Below, one piece after another: positions 1 through 13,400 of a DNA stretch of 64,000 nucleotides. Position numbers and translations under genes: made by a program. The notes below the pieces were generated by a model that was given only the letters and a program-made list of their open reading frames with translations, did not search any database and was not told the DNA's origin. Source of the DNA: Medicago truncatula (Eukaryota; Streptophyta; Magnoliopsida; Fabales; Fabaceae); assembly GCF_003473485.1 (NCBI RefSeq), contig NC_053045.1, positions 39,406,494 through 39,470,493 on the forward strand, written 5' to 3'. The first letter of the stretch is position 1. Each line of letters begins with the position of its first letter.

Positions 1-1000
1 ACAACCCTGTGTATTGCGAGATGCAACGCAGTGAGAGAATTTGAGGTGTGCGTCGAATCGAGGAAGTCAGAGAAAATGAAAGTACCAGGCATGTTGATGG
101 AGGGACAATGTGCGCATAGATCCTGTGGCAACACTACCATGGCGAGTCCCGCACCCAAACCACTGAATCTAGAAGATTCTGTGAACAGGGAGGGACATGA
201 GAAAATGAATATGTAGGAGAGGGAAGTTGCAAGTGGGTCGGACCAAGCCATTGTCAACCTCGAAGCTTCCAGGCGCCGTTACGACAACCAGGGAGTGGCT
301 GAGTCTGACGTCATTGTCACTGGTGCAAACAGAGGCATACACTGCTTGCGAGGAAGAAGACAGATTGACGGAGAAAGGAGAAAGGAGTGTGTTCTGTGAG
401 TTAGGTCCAAATCTTGACCTAATGAGCCGAGCCCGTATTTAGTTTAACTTCTTGAGGATGGTATCTAGTATTTGGGCTGGAGTTAAGCTACTGGTTTTGG
501 CCTGCTAGTAGCCCAAGTTTTGTGATAAGCCTACTATCCTTTTACAAGAGAATAAAAAAGAATGCTTATTGCCTCTGATGTATCTCCAGTTTCTCAGAAG
601 ACAAGGTCGGTTCTTGAGGGCAAGGTTGTTTATAAGACGGTGGCATTGATAGATAGGACATTTATGCATATTCTAGAAGAAAGTGGCACCATGGTGGGGG
701 TGGGGGGAGTGAGTTTGTTAGTAAGGTTTCATAAGAGGTATGTGATTCTATTAGATAGAGGGTAATATATATGGATAGGCTCATGTGTAAGGGTATTCAG
801 ACTTGTATAAGGAATTGGTTAGGAGAATTATTCTCTGGTAAGAACCCTAGAGCTCTGCTAGGAATTTTTTACTTTGGTTTAACTTTTCATTTGCCGTTCC
901 TTCGTTGTAGAGCCTCTGAGCTCATCTTTACCATTCAATAATATACAAATTTACCTTATTTAAATTTGTAATTGAAGACATCACCGCACTAGTGCACTAC
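1..1000. other. Non-coding stretch, probable retroelement debris
   Basis: This stretch is clearly less AT-rich than what follows and has no long open frame; the few short frames show no recognisable domain. The last 150 bases, with a promoter-like T-rich run and an ending in CAATAATATACA, resemble the tail of an LTR, but no paired LTR, target duplication or polyprotein frame is visible. I cannot name the family. Confidence 0.3.
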
Positions 1001-1034
1001 TGTCATACATTTAAATTTTACTAGGACCCCACCC

Positions 1035-4000
1035 TACATAAGTGCATTATTGTGATGCTTGATTTATTTGCAATAAGTATTTTTTGTTTATGTTTTCGCA
1101 GGCCTTTGGGCTCTGACTAGACTGGAAACTACATTTCATTTTTTAAAAAACTTATAATGCAAGTGGATGTGGCTCTTGATATTTGTTAATAAAATCTGTG
1201 AAACTTTTCACTAAATGAATATTTCATAATGCAGTTTGTACGTGCATACATGATGGTTAATGAATTGCAGAAAATGAATTTAGAACCTACGACAGCCATG
1301 TACAATGCAATACTGGCAGGATATTTCCACGAGGTATCATTGTTGGATTTTGTAGACGCCTATTCTTGCTCAGATTTTCAACTATTTCTCAAACTAGATG
1401 ATAATGCTTTGCTTTAACTTCGAATATAATGTGACAAGTTTTGACATTTCCAACATCAAGTTCAAATAACTTCTCGACTTGCATGTCTAGACTCTAGAGA
1501 CTTCCTAAAGTAGATTGCATAGACATTTTTTCTCTCATAAGCATGATATTTGTATAGATGGATTAATAAATAGTACATACAGGTATGAATAAACCAAGCT
1601 TCTGTCTTAACACCAAACTTGAAAATTGGAGATATCGGTTGTTTGTTGAACAAGGGAATAAGCTTGTCATCCTTTTGCAGCGCTTTGATCTGACTTGAAT
1701 GTAATTTCTTCATCTGGTCTGATTGCTATTTTGGGAAGTGCTTATTCTAAATTGGTTCTGAAAATAAGACCACTGCCTGAAACACCAGGGCTATTACTGT
1801 TGTGAAGATAGACAGTGACACAGTGTTCCTATCATTGCTCTTAAATAGAAGCCAAAATTTAGATGAATTTCATAAGAATTGGATCAAATCAAACCATGAC
1901 TTACAAAGAAATGAGTTGTCCAATTAAGACATGAAACTGAACTTCTTCCCACACTCCTTCAACAAAAAGGACATACCATATGTAGTGAGGATGGATTTTT
2001 TCTTCATATTACTTAATTACGCATATATGTCAGGTGAGGACCTGCAGTGCAAATTACGATACTCTTTTGAAGAACAGGGAATGCTTGACAACTTTCCTGC
2101 ATTTAGGAAGTAACAAGATCACGATCTTAGTACAGTTTTCATATATGCTAATAATAAAATGGATAGGTTCTATACAATATGATGCAAGTCATAAATAAAT
2201 AACATAGGTGATTACATCTTAAGCTTGGAAGGTAGCAGTCAGCAAGTTCTTGCTCAATGTTGACTCTAGTGGCTGCTTGTGTAAATGTACATTTAACACC
2301 TTGTATTGTATTTGTACAAATTAGGCAAGGTCATTTTTCACAACATATCTTGTTCTATAGGATTATTCATTTCGAAATCATATTAATAGTTTCTACATCT
2401 GATGTCTTAGTAAGAATATGGCTGTCAACAATGGTTCAATTATCATTAGGGTGTTTTAAATTGGGGATCTGCAAAAGGATGACATTGTTCTTCTGAATAT
2501 ATTTACTTCTGTCCCTCCATTTTTAGTTGGACTGTGGGGATTGTTTATTTAATTATCTTATGTACTTCTTTCTCTTAATGATTTTTCGGTTAATAAAAAG
2601 GCATTTAAATGAATATTTGGAATCTGTGTAAAACTATTCATTCATTTTCTCACCTTTTCCGAAAGTGTAGAAAGGCCTCAGTGGTGGATTGAGGGTCATC
2701 AAAAACATGCAAGATGCCAACGTAATGCCTGATTCACAGACTTTTCGCTATTTGGTTGGCATTTGTGAAACAGAAGACGATATAAATAAGGTAAGTTGAG
2801 TTGAATAATTCCATATATCCAGACTTTTAACTATTTGGTTCTGTAGGTTTGAATCAAGTACTCCTTTCCCTTTGTAATCTGTAAATTTTAATGTCGACGT
2901 AGTCTACACGATTATACTTCTTGAAAATGGGTGGTTCGTGTTCGTAAGTCTGTGAGTAGCGTGTATATCCATCGTGTAGGTTAGTCAAATCATTTTATTT
3001 CAACAATTGAGAAATTTTAATTATTACTCTTATATATTGAGCTTTAATTCAATCCAAAAGCTAGCTGAAGGGGCAATGATTTCCCAAACTTTATAAGGAT
3101 TAATTTTTCCACATCCCTAGTTGATATGGATTTCAATTCTAGGTCTCCAAATGCTCATGAAAGGAATTTGAAGAATGGGCAATGTGGGGTAATAATATGG
3201 ATCTCAACACACCCACTCATATGGAATAACAGAAATCTTGACCCAATATCAGATTTATAATAGATTTGGTTTTAATCTTAAAATTTGAGTTTTAGGCCTA
3301 ACTCAACCCTAAAATCTAGCTCATTATTTTTAATTCTATCATGTCTTGTCTTACAATACATCCAATGCAACATCTTCATCTCCACTACGATGTTTTATCT
3401 CTAACGTTAATATTTGAGACATGCATTTCATAAAGTATCTTTTATTTATCTTCCTTTTACATGGTTTCCATGGCTTGATGGGAGGCAAGGCAACCTTATT
3501 GACTGTCTGCCCAACTGGCCCACTGCAAGTGCTGCCATTTACTGCCTCCACATCGGCCACTTCAAAATGCTTTGTGATGACAATGAATAGATATTGGCCT
3601 AAGACCACTCCACGATTCTCTTTTTGTGGTATTTGATTTGTAGGGTACTTCTGAGTTCGGACAATGTGCATGCCAACAAATATTAATATGATTAACTGTT
3701 AAAATTGCTTATTTGATACATACGTTCTAGTAGGCTGCATTAATGCTGTGTTGATGAAATGATTAAGTAATGATAATTTCTGTAAATAGAAATTTCGAGT
3801 GTAAGATTTGATGTGTCAATAATTGAGTTGCTAATTGGATTATTTTCTTGTAGTATTATGAAGAACTGATGCAATCTGGAATCCGCCCTTATTATATGTC
3901 CCTTATTAGAGATGCAGCAGCTTGCTGGGAATTGGAGAAGGCAAAACAGGTATAGGTTCGAGAAGCAAGATGCATTTTGTAAGCTTTGAATTGCTAGCTG

Positions 4001-4580
4001 ATCGAACTTGCGTATTGATATTGATGAGTAGCTAGATGTAGATGTTTACAATGACTTCCATCAATTTTTATATGACTGAGTTTGTGTAACCATAACTAAC
4101 TTCTGAACTGGACGGCCCTAGGATCAACTTTTGAAGTCCTTTTTGGGATGAAATGTGAAAATTTTATGCGAAAGTTTGAAGCCATAACAAGATTTCTCTT
4201 CCATTGTAAATAAATCTGGGAACATTTGTACTCTGCTTTAAGTTCTGCTTCAGTTTTCTAACACCAGCTGCAGCTACGTACTGTACTAGGTCATAATTAG
4301 CTATCTCTTCTAACCATAAATATTCTGTCTTTTTTATTCTAGATAACTAATGTTCGTGCCTTCCTTTCTCAGACTATATTTTATAAAACTAGACATCATC
4401 ACCAGTCCAATTTCACATATTCATCAAAAGATTTAATTTATTTACCAAAAACATGAAAAGAAAGATAGAAATATGACAGGCTATTCATTCTAGTTTGGAC
4501 AATATATATTTACGATGGACTATCTGTTTAGACAAAACCTGTTTTTTTTCTCCTATCCTTAATCAGCTTAGGTATTGTGA
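1035..4580 (+). pseudogene. Partial duplicate of PPR gene exons (copy A)
   Basis: This segment is collinear with 13230-17612 of the downstream PPR gene, introns included. It keeps a decayed piece of exon 7 (about 1155-1200), then jumps to the counterpart of intron 8, so exon 8 is missing. Counterparts of exons 9 (1235-1333, 99 bp), 10 (2671-2790, 120 bp) and 11 (3854-3949, 96 bp, three codons shorter than the parent) follow. All three are open in frame and keep AG acceptors and GT donors, although the encoded residues differ at many positions. No start, upstream exons or downstream exons were found, so it is best called a gene fragment. It could be transcribed or spliced into a chimeric RNA, but nothing here shows that. 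Confidence 0.8.
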
Positions 4581-7417
4581 AATGGGAATATTCTAATGCT
4601 CAACATGGAGGAAATTGTTAATGCCAATGTGTAACTGACTTTGTGTTATTAAGACCATGTTTAGTATTTTGGTACATTTGATGGTCTGTAATAATATTTT
4701 AAATGTTGTGTTGTGATGGGTTGATTTTGTTTTTTTGTTTTGACTAATGTGATGTGTATTGATTAAAATACTATTATTGTTTTTGCTGTTTTGTGTGTTA
4801 TTTTCTTTTTTGACAAGGTTGTGTGTTATGTTTATGATTGTTAATATTTGTAATATATTGAATGTTAAGTTATACTATACTATTATTTTATTGATATTTC
4901 TATGAAGTTTTCCAGTCATGAAGCTTGACTCTACAACAGTAGATGAAGCACGTAGACGATTTTGTATAGACGACTCTTTGATGGATGAAGAACTGCATCG
5001 TAGCTTCGAAGGACATTCTTGTTCAAAAGATTTCATCTTGAGTTTATTTACTTTTTGATGAATATGAATGTACTCAGATCAAGGGAGCTTCTTTCTACTG
5101 TGATATTTTGTAACCAGCCAAATTTGCTTCATTGATCCATTCAACTTATTGCTTCTTGCCTTTAAATTGCACCTTGTAACAAAATATAAGCAGGAATAAG
5201 TACATCTGTTTTTACATATTATGATTTTTGGTTTTGTAGTTCAAAAGTAAGAAATACATATAACATGTAGTTGGTATTTTTTTTTCCTTCATATTTTGAT
5301 CTTGTAATGTTATTTTCTTATAATTAATTACTGATAGTGTGATTTTTTTTCATGAAGACCAAATAAAATTGCTAGGTTGGGATGCAACGTAAGTTACAGT
5401 CAAAATACAAAGAAACAAATCAAACACTAGCTAGAATTAAACGAATATAACTAGCTAGATAGATAGCAACGTAAAACACTGAATTGGATAAGTCCACCAT
5501 TGATGAAAGTCAAAAGCTAGATTACTATTGTTGCTTTGCTTGTATCCGCTTAAAAGAAAAGGACTTCATGTTGTCCTTGTCCACCAGATGCTGCTGTAAC
5601 GATTGATCTTTGTGCCCTAAAATATGCCTATTGATTTCCTTCCAATATTACTCATAGTATGTAATGTAAATGCATACAAATATTTATAAAATTTATTTCA
5701 TTTTATTATTAATTTTTTAAAACTGAAAAACAAACTTTGATTGTTATGAAATGCATTTTATATTTTTATATTTTGTAATTTTCATTGATCGTAATAAAAT
5801 ACATACTTTAATATACTATTATCCATATAAAGTTTTTGTTTACGGATATTATGTCATTTTATTTACTTTGGTAATATTTTATTCATTTTATAAATTCACA
5901 TATTTATTTTCGATCACAAGTTCTTTTCATTTTCTCTCATTTCAAACTACTAAACAATCTCTTATTTTCTCTATCTTTCCTGCAACTACCGAACAAAGTA
6001 TAAAGAGTATAAAACTTGTCTTGGTTTATTTTTCTCAGAAATTAAAAATTATTTTTATTTTTTCTTGGTTTAAACTGAGTCTTGAGAACTAAAATAGATC
6101 TTCACTTTAACTAACAAGTATAAGACAAATTAATAGAAAGTTAATACACCATTTCATATTAATAGTAAAATAAATAAGTTTGTACAAAAAAAAAATAAAG
6201 TAAAATAAATAAGTGTTAAAATTTGATTATACACTCGAGTTTGATATGGTTCAATTCCAAGAAAATAATTTGAAAGTTAATTCAACTCGAACAATTTTTA
6301 CAAAAGGATATAAAAAACATAAATTTAATTGGTTTTGGAAGGACACAGACATTTCTAAAGAAAATTTTATAAGGATGCAAACATTTAAATATTTTTATAA
6401 GGACGAAAAAACGAAAGTTGATAATTTTGTATGGATGAAAAATATATTTAACTCTTTATATTATATATGTTTAATTATAATTTTGGTCCTATTATTTTAA
6501 AATCATGAGTTTAAGTCCTTTCATCAGATTTTTGTACTTAAAATTGGTAATTTGACATAATTTAAATAATGTAACATAGGAAGTGATGACATGAAGTAGT
6601 GAAAATAAAAAAAATATAAACTATGTAAAAACTTTAGTTTCACCATTTTAAAGTATAAAAATATGATAAATAAATCAAAACTGAGTGATTTTAAAATGGA
6701 TAATCAATTTTGTGAATGTGTAAAAATAAGGAAAAGTTGTCATTTTTATCAATTTAGATATAAACACCGAGAGAAAATAGGGATTTTAATTGAGTGACAT
6801 AGTTTTAGTAACATTAGTGTACTTTAGATGAAAGAGAATGAAGAATGAATGATTAAAATAAATTATTTAGATGAGAGAGATTAATTGATTAAAAAAGATA
6901 GACACAATATTACCAAAAACTATGTCACCCACTTTTTTCTTCTTCTTTTGTCTCGTTACATTATAACACTATCAATTTTTTTTAAAAAAAAAAAAACGTT
7001 GAACAAGAAAAACTAAATTATTTCATTACAAATTCATTAAAATAAATTATTGAACAATTATAAAAAAAAAAACTTATTGAACAAGTTGGTAAAAAAATTT
7101 GTCCAAAAAAAAGTTGGTAAAAAAAAAAAACTTACTGAACAAGAAATATTTCAAAATTATTTCATTACACAATTAAACTAAGATTATTATAGTTCCATAA
7201 TTTGATTACCTAGTTCATTCACTAATCACACTCTTTGCGAGAGAATTTTGATACACCTTTCTTCTCCATCATACTCTTCACGTTTCATTCTTTTTCTCAA
7301 TAGTTGAACTCTCTGGTGAGTGTGAATGTTCTCCGCATTTCTCACTTCAACACAATCACCAACTTCACAAACCGCACAGATTCATCATCTTCTTCTTCTT
7401 CTTCACATTGTTCTTAG
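4581..7417. other. AT-rich intergenic region upstream of the PPR gene
   Basis: No gene is recognised. Open frames at 5751-6092 and 6213-6500 are AT-driven low-complexity frames. The region holds long A and T runs and one MITE-like inverted repeat. The final 200 bases, with pyrimidine-rich CTTCTTCTTCTT, must contain the PPR promoter and 5' leader. A TAG lies immediately before the PPR start codon, in frame. Confidence 0.5.
6794..6930. repeat. Short MITE-like inverted repeat
   Basis: GAGTGACATAGTTTTAGTAA at the left end pairs with the reverse complement of the right end (GGGTGACATAGTTTTTGGTA), giving roughly 23-base imperfect terminal inverted repeats around 137 bp. No clear target duplication is seen. 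This is consistent with a small non-autonomous DNA transposon of unknown superfamily. Confidence 0.55.
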
Positions 7418-10400
7418 ATGCGTGCCCCTATTTCTAGAAAACTATGCACTCTCAGCTCCAATATTCTTTCACATTTACAAAACAATGCAAAGAAAAACCT
7501 TTCATCTATCAAAATTTCACCTCATTATGAAGAAACCCATCACCATTTTCATTCTGACCTGAACCTATCAACCCTCAAACACAATCATGTTCCACCCCCA
7601 GGTACTAAAAACACATAAAGTTTCAATTTTTATACCGACCCACATTTTCATTTCTGGTTATTTTTGTATTTTGTTGTTTGAGTTAATGGGTTTTGTTTTT
7701 TGAGGCGAAATGTGCAAAAAAAAAAGTATTTCTTTTTTTGTTTTGTTTTGTTTATTTCTGTGTTTTTATGTATTTTTAGTGTGTTAATGTTGTTTTTGTT
7801 TACTTTAGATGAAGAGGAGGATTTGTCTGGCTCTGATTTTCAGCTTTCTGGCATATTGACCTGTAAGTGTTTGTGAAATTTACTGTGAGAGTGGAAGTCT
7901 TGTTTTTTTAGTGTACCATGATGAGAAGAGTGGAGAATTTGAATGTGTTTTAGATTTTTGTTGTTATCTTATGTTAGTTAGTGTTGTTTCTTTCTGTAGC
8001 CTCTTCGGCAGAGAAGGTTGACTGTGAGGGAGTTGATGATGAAGAAAAGGAGAAAAGGGTTGTGGAGATACCGCTGATACGGGACATTCATCATTGTGAT
8101 TTATCAAAGAAACGGAATGAATCGTCTCGTGAGAGGAAACACAAATGGATTTTCAAAGACACTGGTGGTGAACGATCTGACCGGTTACTCAAAATATGTG
8201 CAAAAAAACTAGGAACGACTACTACTGTTGATGTGTTTGGCTACTTGGGCCGAGAAACTGGTGTGAAAGAGTATAATGGATTGATCAAGTTGTGCATAAA
8301 GAAGGTCAGGGAGACTAATGATGAAAACGTCTGTATAGAAGAAATGAATAAGATTTACAACCTTTTAAAATTAATGAGGGAATGTGGGTTTCAGATAGAA
8401 GAGCAAACATATCGTCCACTTTTTGAGTATATAATTGACATGGGCTTTGTTCAAGAATTTGAACTTTTCTATGATGTTATCAAAGCCGGTAATCCCAGTT
8501 CAATTTCACGATTGGGTTACTATGAAATGTTGCTGTGGATGAGGGTTAACAATGAAGAAATGATCCGGGATATTTGCGAATACATTACTGTGGAAGAGAG
8601 TAAAGACACTTCTGCTTTACGAGGTAGGTGAATCTATTTTTCATGTCAGGTTATTTTTGAATTTGTTTCATTTAACTTATTTCTGAAAATTCAGTGCACA
8701 GTTTTAGCAGTATCATTACTAACATGTGGCAATTTCATGGATTCCAATACTTTTGTACACCTACACATGATGCTTTTGATGAAATATTCTTCATTTGATG
8801 TGCCACCCATATAGCATGTAGTGGGAATACTAAATGGCAGGTTCTAAAGGGCTCAATAAATACATCAGATACAAAAGTTTTATGGCATTATACTGCAATT
8901 AGCATTTTCTTCTTCTTTTACTTGATGTCTTAGTTATATAAGAACCATGATTGCATTCCAAGCACATTGCTGGCATCTAGCTTTTTAGTAATTAAAGTGA
9001 TTGTTCTAGGCCTTGGTGGTTCAAAATTAGTGCATGTGGTAACATAATTATCAGAACAATTCTGCTGGAAACTTAGCTATATTCAATCTTGTTGCAGAAA
9101 GTTACTTATTGGCTCTCTGTGAAAGTGACCGCAAGACACAGATTTTGGACGTGTTGAAAAATATAGACATAACAAAGCTTAAATCTGCAAAATCTATATC
9201 AAATATATTCCAATCATTGGGAAGGCTACTGCTGGAATCAGAAGCGGAGAGTTTACTTTTGGATTTGAGAGCATGTGGTATGATTATAGTGTTGTTTTCG
9301 TATCTTAGCTTCTCTGTTAATAATAATGGAGGAGGTAAACTGCTCTGTTTTTTAAAAGAAAATTCTGATATGTCTTTCTCTTAACTCTCAAATTCTGTTT
9401 TGTTTTTGGTGTATTTGCTGACTGTCTAGATTTGAAATTTACATTATTTTATAAAATTTTAAATGCAATTTTAGTTCGATTGTTTGGGCTACATAATAAA
9501 ATGGTAGCACTTTATTTTAATTTTCATAATTCAGAACTTATAATTTTTATTGATCTTAATGGGAAGTTATTTTGTCCTGTTCTTTTATTTATCAATAAAT
9601 TTTTATTTATCCTCTTAAATGTGGCAAGCACACTGCAGGAATCTGACGCCAATACGTTGTAGCAAAATTTATTATTCATCTAGTGTCTTCTTTTTCCATT
9701 TGAGATCTAATAAAAACATTTAGACAACCTTTTACCTGTATCTCCTATAAAACTTTTGTAAAATCTCTTGATTTCTCCATTCTAGAAATAAGTGCTGTCA
9801 GACCGGCGATGTTTTATGGTACGGAGTGTTGGGCAGTTAAGAACCAACACGAAAATAAAGTAAGTGTAGCACAGATGAGGATGTTGCGTTGGTTGAGTGG
9901 TAAGACTAGACATGATAGGATTAGGAATGATACCATTAGAGAGACAGAGTCGAGGTAGCACCTATAGTAGAAAAGATGGTAGAAAATAGGCTTAGGTGGT
10001 TTGGGCATGTAAAGAGAAGAGTAGATCATATGTAGGAGAGTCAGATCAAAAGAGGTAAAGGAAGACCTAGAAAAACTATTAGGAAAGATTTAGAGATTAA
10101 TGAGTTGGATCCCAATATGGTGTGTGATTGAACATTATGGCGGAACTTGATCCATGTACCCGACCCCACTTAGTGGGATAAGGCTTGGTTGTTGTCGTTG
10201 TTCTTGTGGAGTTTCTTGCAAGCCATAACTACCTAGAACTAAAAATCCTTGAGAATGGGGAAGAGGAAAGATGGATACTGCTTACTCAACAACAGTGCAG
10301 TTCAGAATTAAGTTCATAAAAGAGTGGTGGAGGAAAAAGTGATGGTAAATGTTGATATGGTAGGGAACAGAGGAAACACCTGGAGGGGAGGCAAGGCGGA

Positions 10401-13400
10401 TATGTGCAAATGAGTAGGGTTCAAATGATAAGGAGTGGTCAGGGGGATAATCCAATTTATTCCATAGCCAAAAAGTAATTGATTTTCTACTTAGAAGAAA
10501 ATATTTAAGTTTGTGAATCAGCTAGAAAGAAGAATCAAGATAGAAAACAAAGTCAAGGGAGATGGAAGTGTATATCAACAATTAACTGATCTATTTTGTA
10601 ATTCCTACTCAGTATTGGCATTAGAAGCTCAATTCAATTTCCATGTTCAATTCTAATCGCCAAATGAAGTCTGATGTAAATTATGACTACAAAAATCTCT
10701 TTTGTAGCCATACTGAATAAGGTGGTGTTGAATATGTTGTATCATGTTCCAAAGTTTTATTGTGGTTGCAAATGCACTAATTTAGGTTCTTTTACTGCTT
10801 TTCACATATTTAAGTGATGGTGCTAACCTGTTATCCTCCAGAAGGCCTAAGTATTACCTTCTATCAATTTATTCCCTGTATGCATATTAACGATGATTCT
10901 TATGCAATGCAGATTACGGTGCAGATAAAATTTCAAACTTCATTGCTAGTTATGCAGTTAGCATTCCAAATTTAGAGGTGAGGAACTTTTCATGAATGCT
11001 GATGGTAAACAACCCATGATGACACTGGGTGGCAATTCTGCCTGTCAACAGTTTGCAAGTGTTTTATGGATAATTGCTTTATAATTTATTTTTAATATAA
11101 AAGACAAAGAAAGCCGATCCAGTGGTGGGCTCTCTTTATAAAACAACTTCCAAAGTATTTGAAGCTGTTGCAAAAAGAACAGGCAAAGGCAAATGAGATT
11201 GTCCAAACAGGGAATGCACTTAAACATGGGTTGATATTTTTGACACTGAATTAAATCAAAATGACTCTTACACCCATGAGTGCTGTTGGATTGAAAGTAT
11301 GCATCTTGCATGTCATATTTATAAAATTTCACATTTATCCTAGATTGTAATCGATAATTAACTATCCTAAAAGCCTAAGGTATTTGGTTTTAGCACATGA
11401 GTGGTTTTATATCTTCAACTTCGCATAATAATGATTTAAGTTTTTATGCATGCATGAAGAATATATTTTTATTACTATTACTTATTATACTCTTTTATAC
11501 CTGTATCATATAACTAATTTGGCCATTGCCTGTACAAAATTATTATTTTGACTTTACAAGTTAAATTTCATAAAAATTGGACAGCTATAAGTATGTATGT
11601 GAAAGGTGGTACATATTTTATATTCGAAGAGCCCCCTTACATTAGTTTTAGTATACATGGATGGAGCAGAAAATACTTGTTACCTTCATGATGGCATCTA
11701 ATAGCTTAATCTTTTATTTAATGAGTGTTCATTGACATGCTACCAAATTCTCTATAACCAAATAAGTTTGACACCCCTGATGCCTTGAGTATCCCAGCAC
11801 AAGCAGGTTGAAGACCGGGAATGGTTTTATATCTCTAATATTATGCAATATCTTTCTTTCTTGTACAGAACAATTTTTTTGCAAATCTAAAGGTTTTAAG
11901 AATTTCAGACATGCTTTAGTCAATTGAGCATTTCCATCTTAAAACAAATTTTGCAATGTAAGCCTTTAAAATATTTCAATATTAATTTTTCCCTATATGA
12001 CTGCCGGCAAGAAAGTGATACTAAAGCAAGGCATAGTTGCCTAGTTAGATAGTATTCTCTTTAAATATGATAGCTTAATAGGGCAAGAAAAAAATATATG
12101 CTGCATATCTTATTGACTGCATGATTTTGTAGAACTATTTACTGAAAGTGTTGGGAGATACACTGCTCTGTATCTCGAAATAGTGGGCATGCTGGAAAGG
12201 ATGGAGTGTAGTTGGGAGATACACTAGCTAATTGAAAAATGTAGAAAAGTATTCGATTTGTTTCACCATATTTTCGATTAAATGTATGAAATTGCCCTGA
12301 AATTTTTGAATTTTTCCATGAGACTTGTGGCCTATTTTGTCAATGATCGGTATATATTTTCTTATATAAATTGTAATTTAATGTTCGTGACTTGCTTTTT
12401 ATCGGTATTATTGATTGTGGAAGGCCAAAAATCCACCATTTCCGACATAAAACCCCAAAGCACTGCCATCCTTCAAGAATTGGTCAAGCACTTGTAAAAT
12501 AATCTGCCACTGTAACCTTCCATGGCTCCGACATGGCCTCTTTTTAACAACAGCACTTATATAATAGTAACACACGGTGAAACTATTTTTATTTCTTGTG
12601 AAGTTTGATCACAGTTATGAGATGTCGGCAAGTTTTGTTTTTGGTACATTCTATTGGAAATAATCTTTACCCACAGTAGTTGTATGTTGCAATTTTTTTT
12701 CTTTGGTGTTTTCTTATATGCACTGTTGATAATGTGAAGGTTGAGGATATGGTCTTAAAAATCGAGAATTTGCATGATGTGTTGGAAGTTTTGCTATCAT
12801 CATCGGCGTATGAAAAGCTCATTCTGTATTGCTGTGGTATGCACAAGGTATAATTTTCTCCTTTATCCATTCTTATAATTTGTGGTTATCAAAAAATTGG
12901 CATAAACTCATCTATGAGAAGGAAAACGATAACAAGATGAGCGCTCCCGCCAGAGCCCCCACAGAACAATCCAACTCTGCTTCAGGGCTTTGCGCATCAC
13001 TTACTTGCCTTAACACAGTCCAAAAAAATTAACTTTGTACAATTGGAAACAGTAATCTATTTATTATTTGATAAAATAAATGTAATCAAAAGAATTTATT
13101 ATTTCCAGATTACAGTAGTTTTTTCTTCTCCTTTTTTTTATGCATTTAAATTTTACAATAACCCCACCTTACATGGCACTTCTCTAGTGCATTATTGTAA
13201 TGCATTTAAATTTTATAATAACTCCACCTTACATAAATGCATTATTGCGATGCTTGATTTTTATGCAATTAGTATTTTTTTTTTCTCTTAGTGTTTTCAT
13301 ATGCCTTTGGGCACTGACTAGATTGGAAACTGCATTTAATTTTTTATTATTTTTTAAATTTAATGCAGGTGGATGTAGCTCTTGATATTGTTGATAAAAT

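Noticed and set aside
3351..3671. 106-codon frames on both strands in the PPR duplicate
   Set aside because: The region corresponds to an intron of the parent gene (16.4-16.7 kb), where the frame is broken.
5751..6500. Open frames of 113 and 95 codons
   Set aside because: Composition is AT-driven (Phe, Ile, Tyr, Lys rich), with no domain and no supporting splice or promoter signals.
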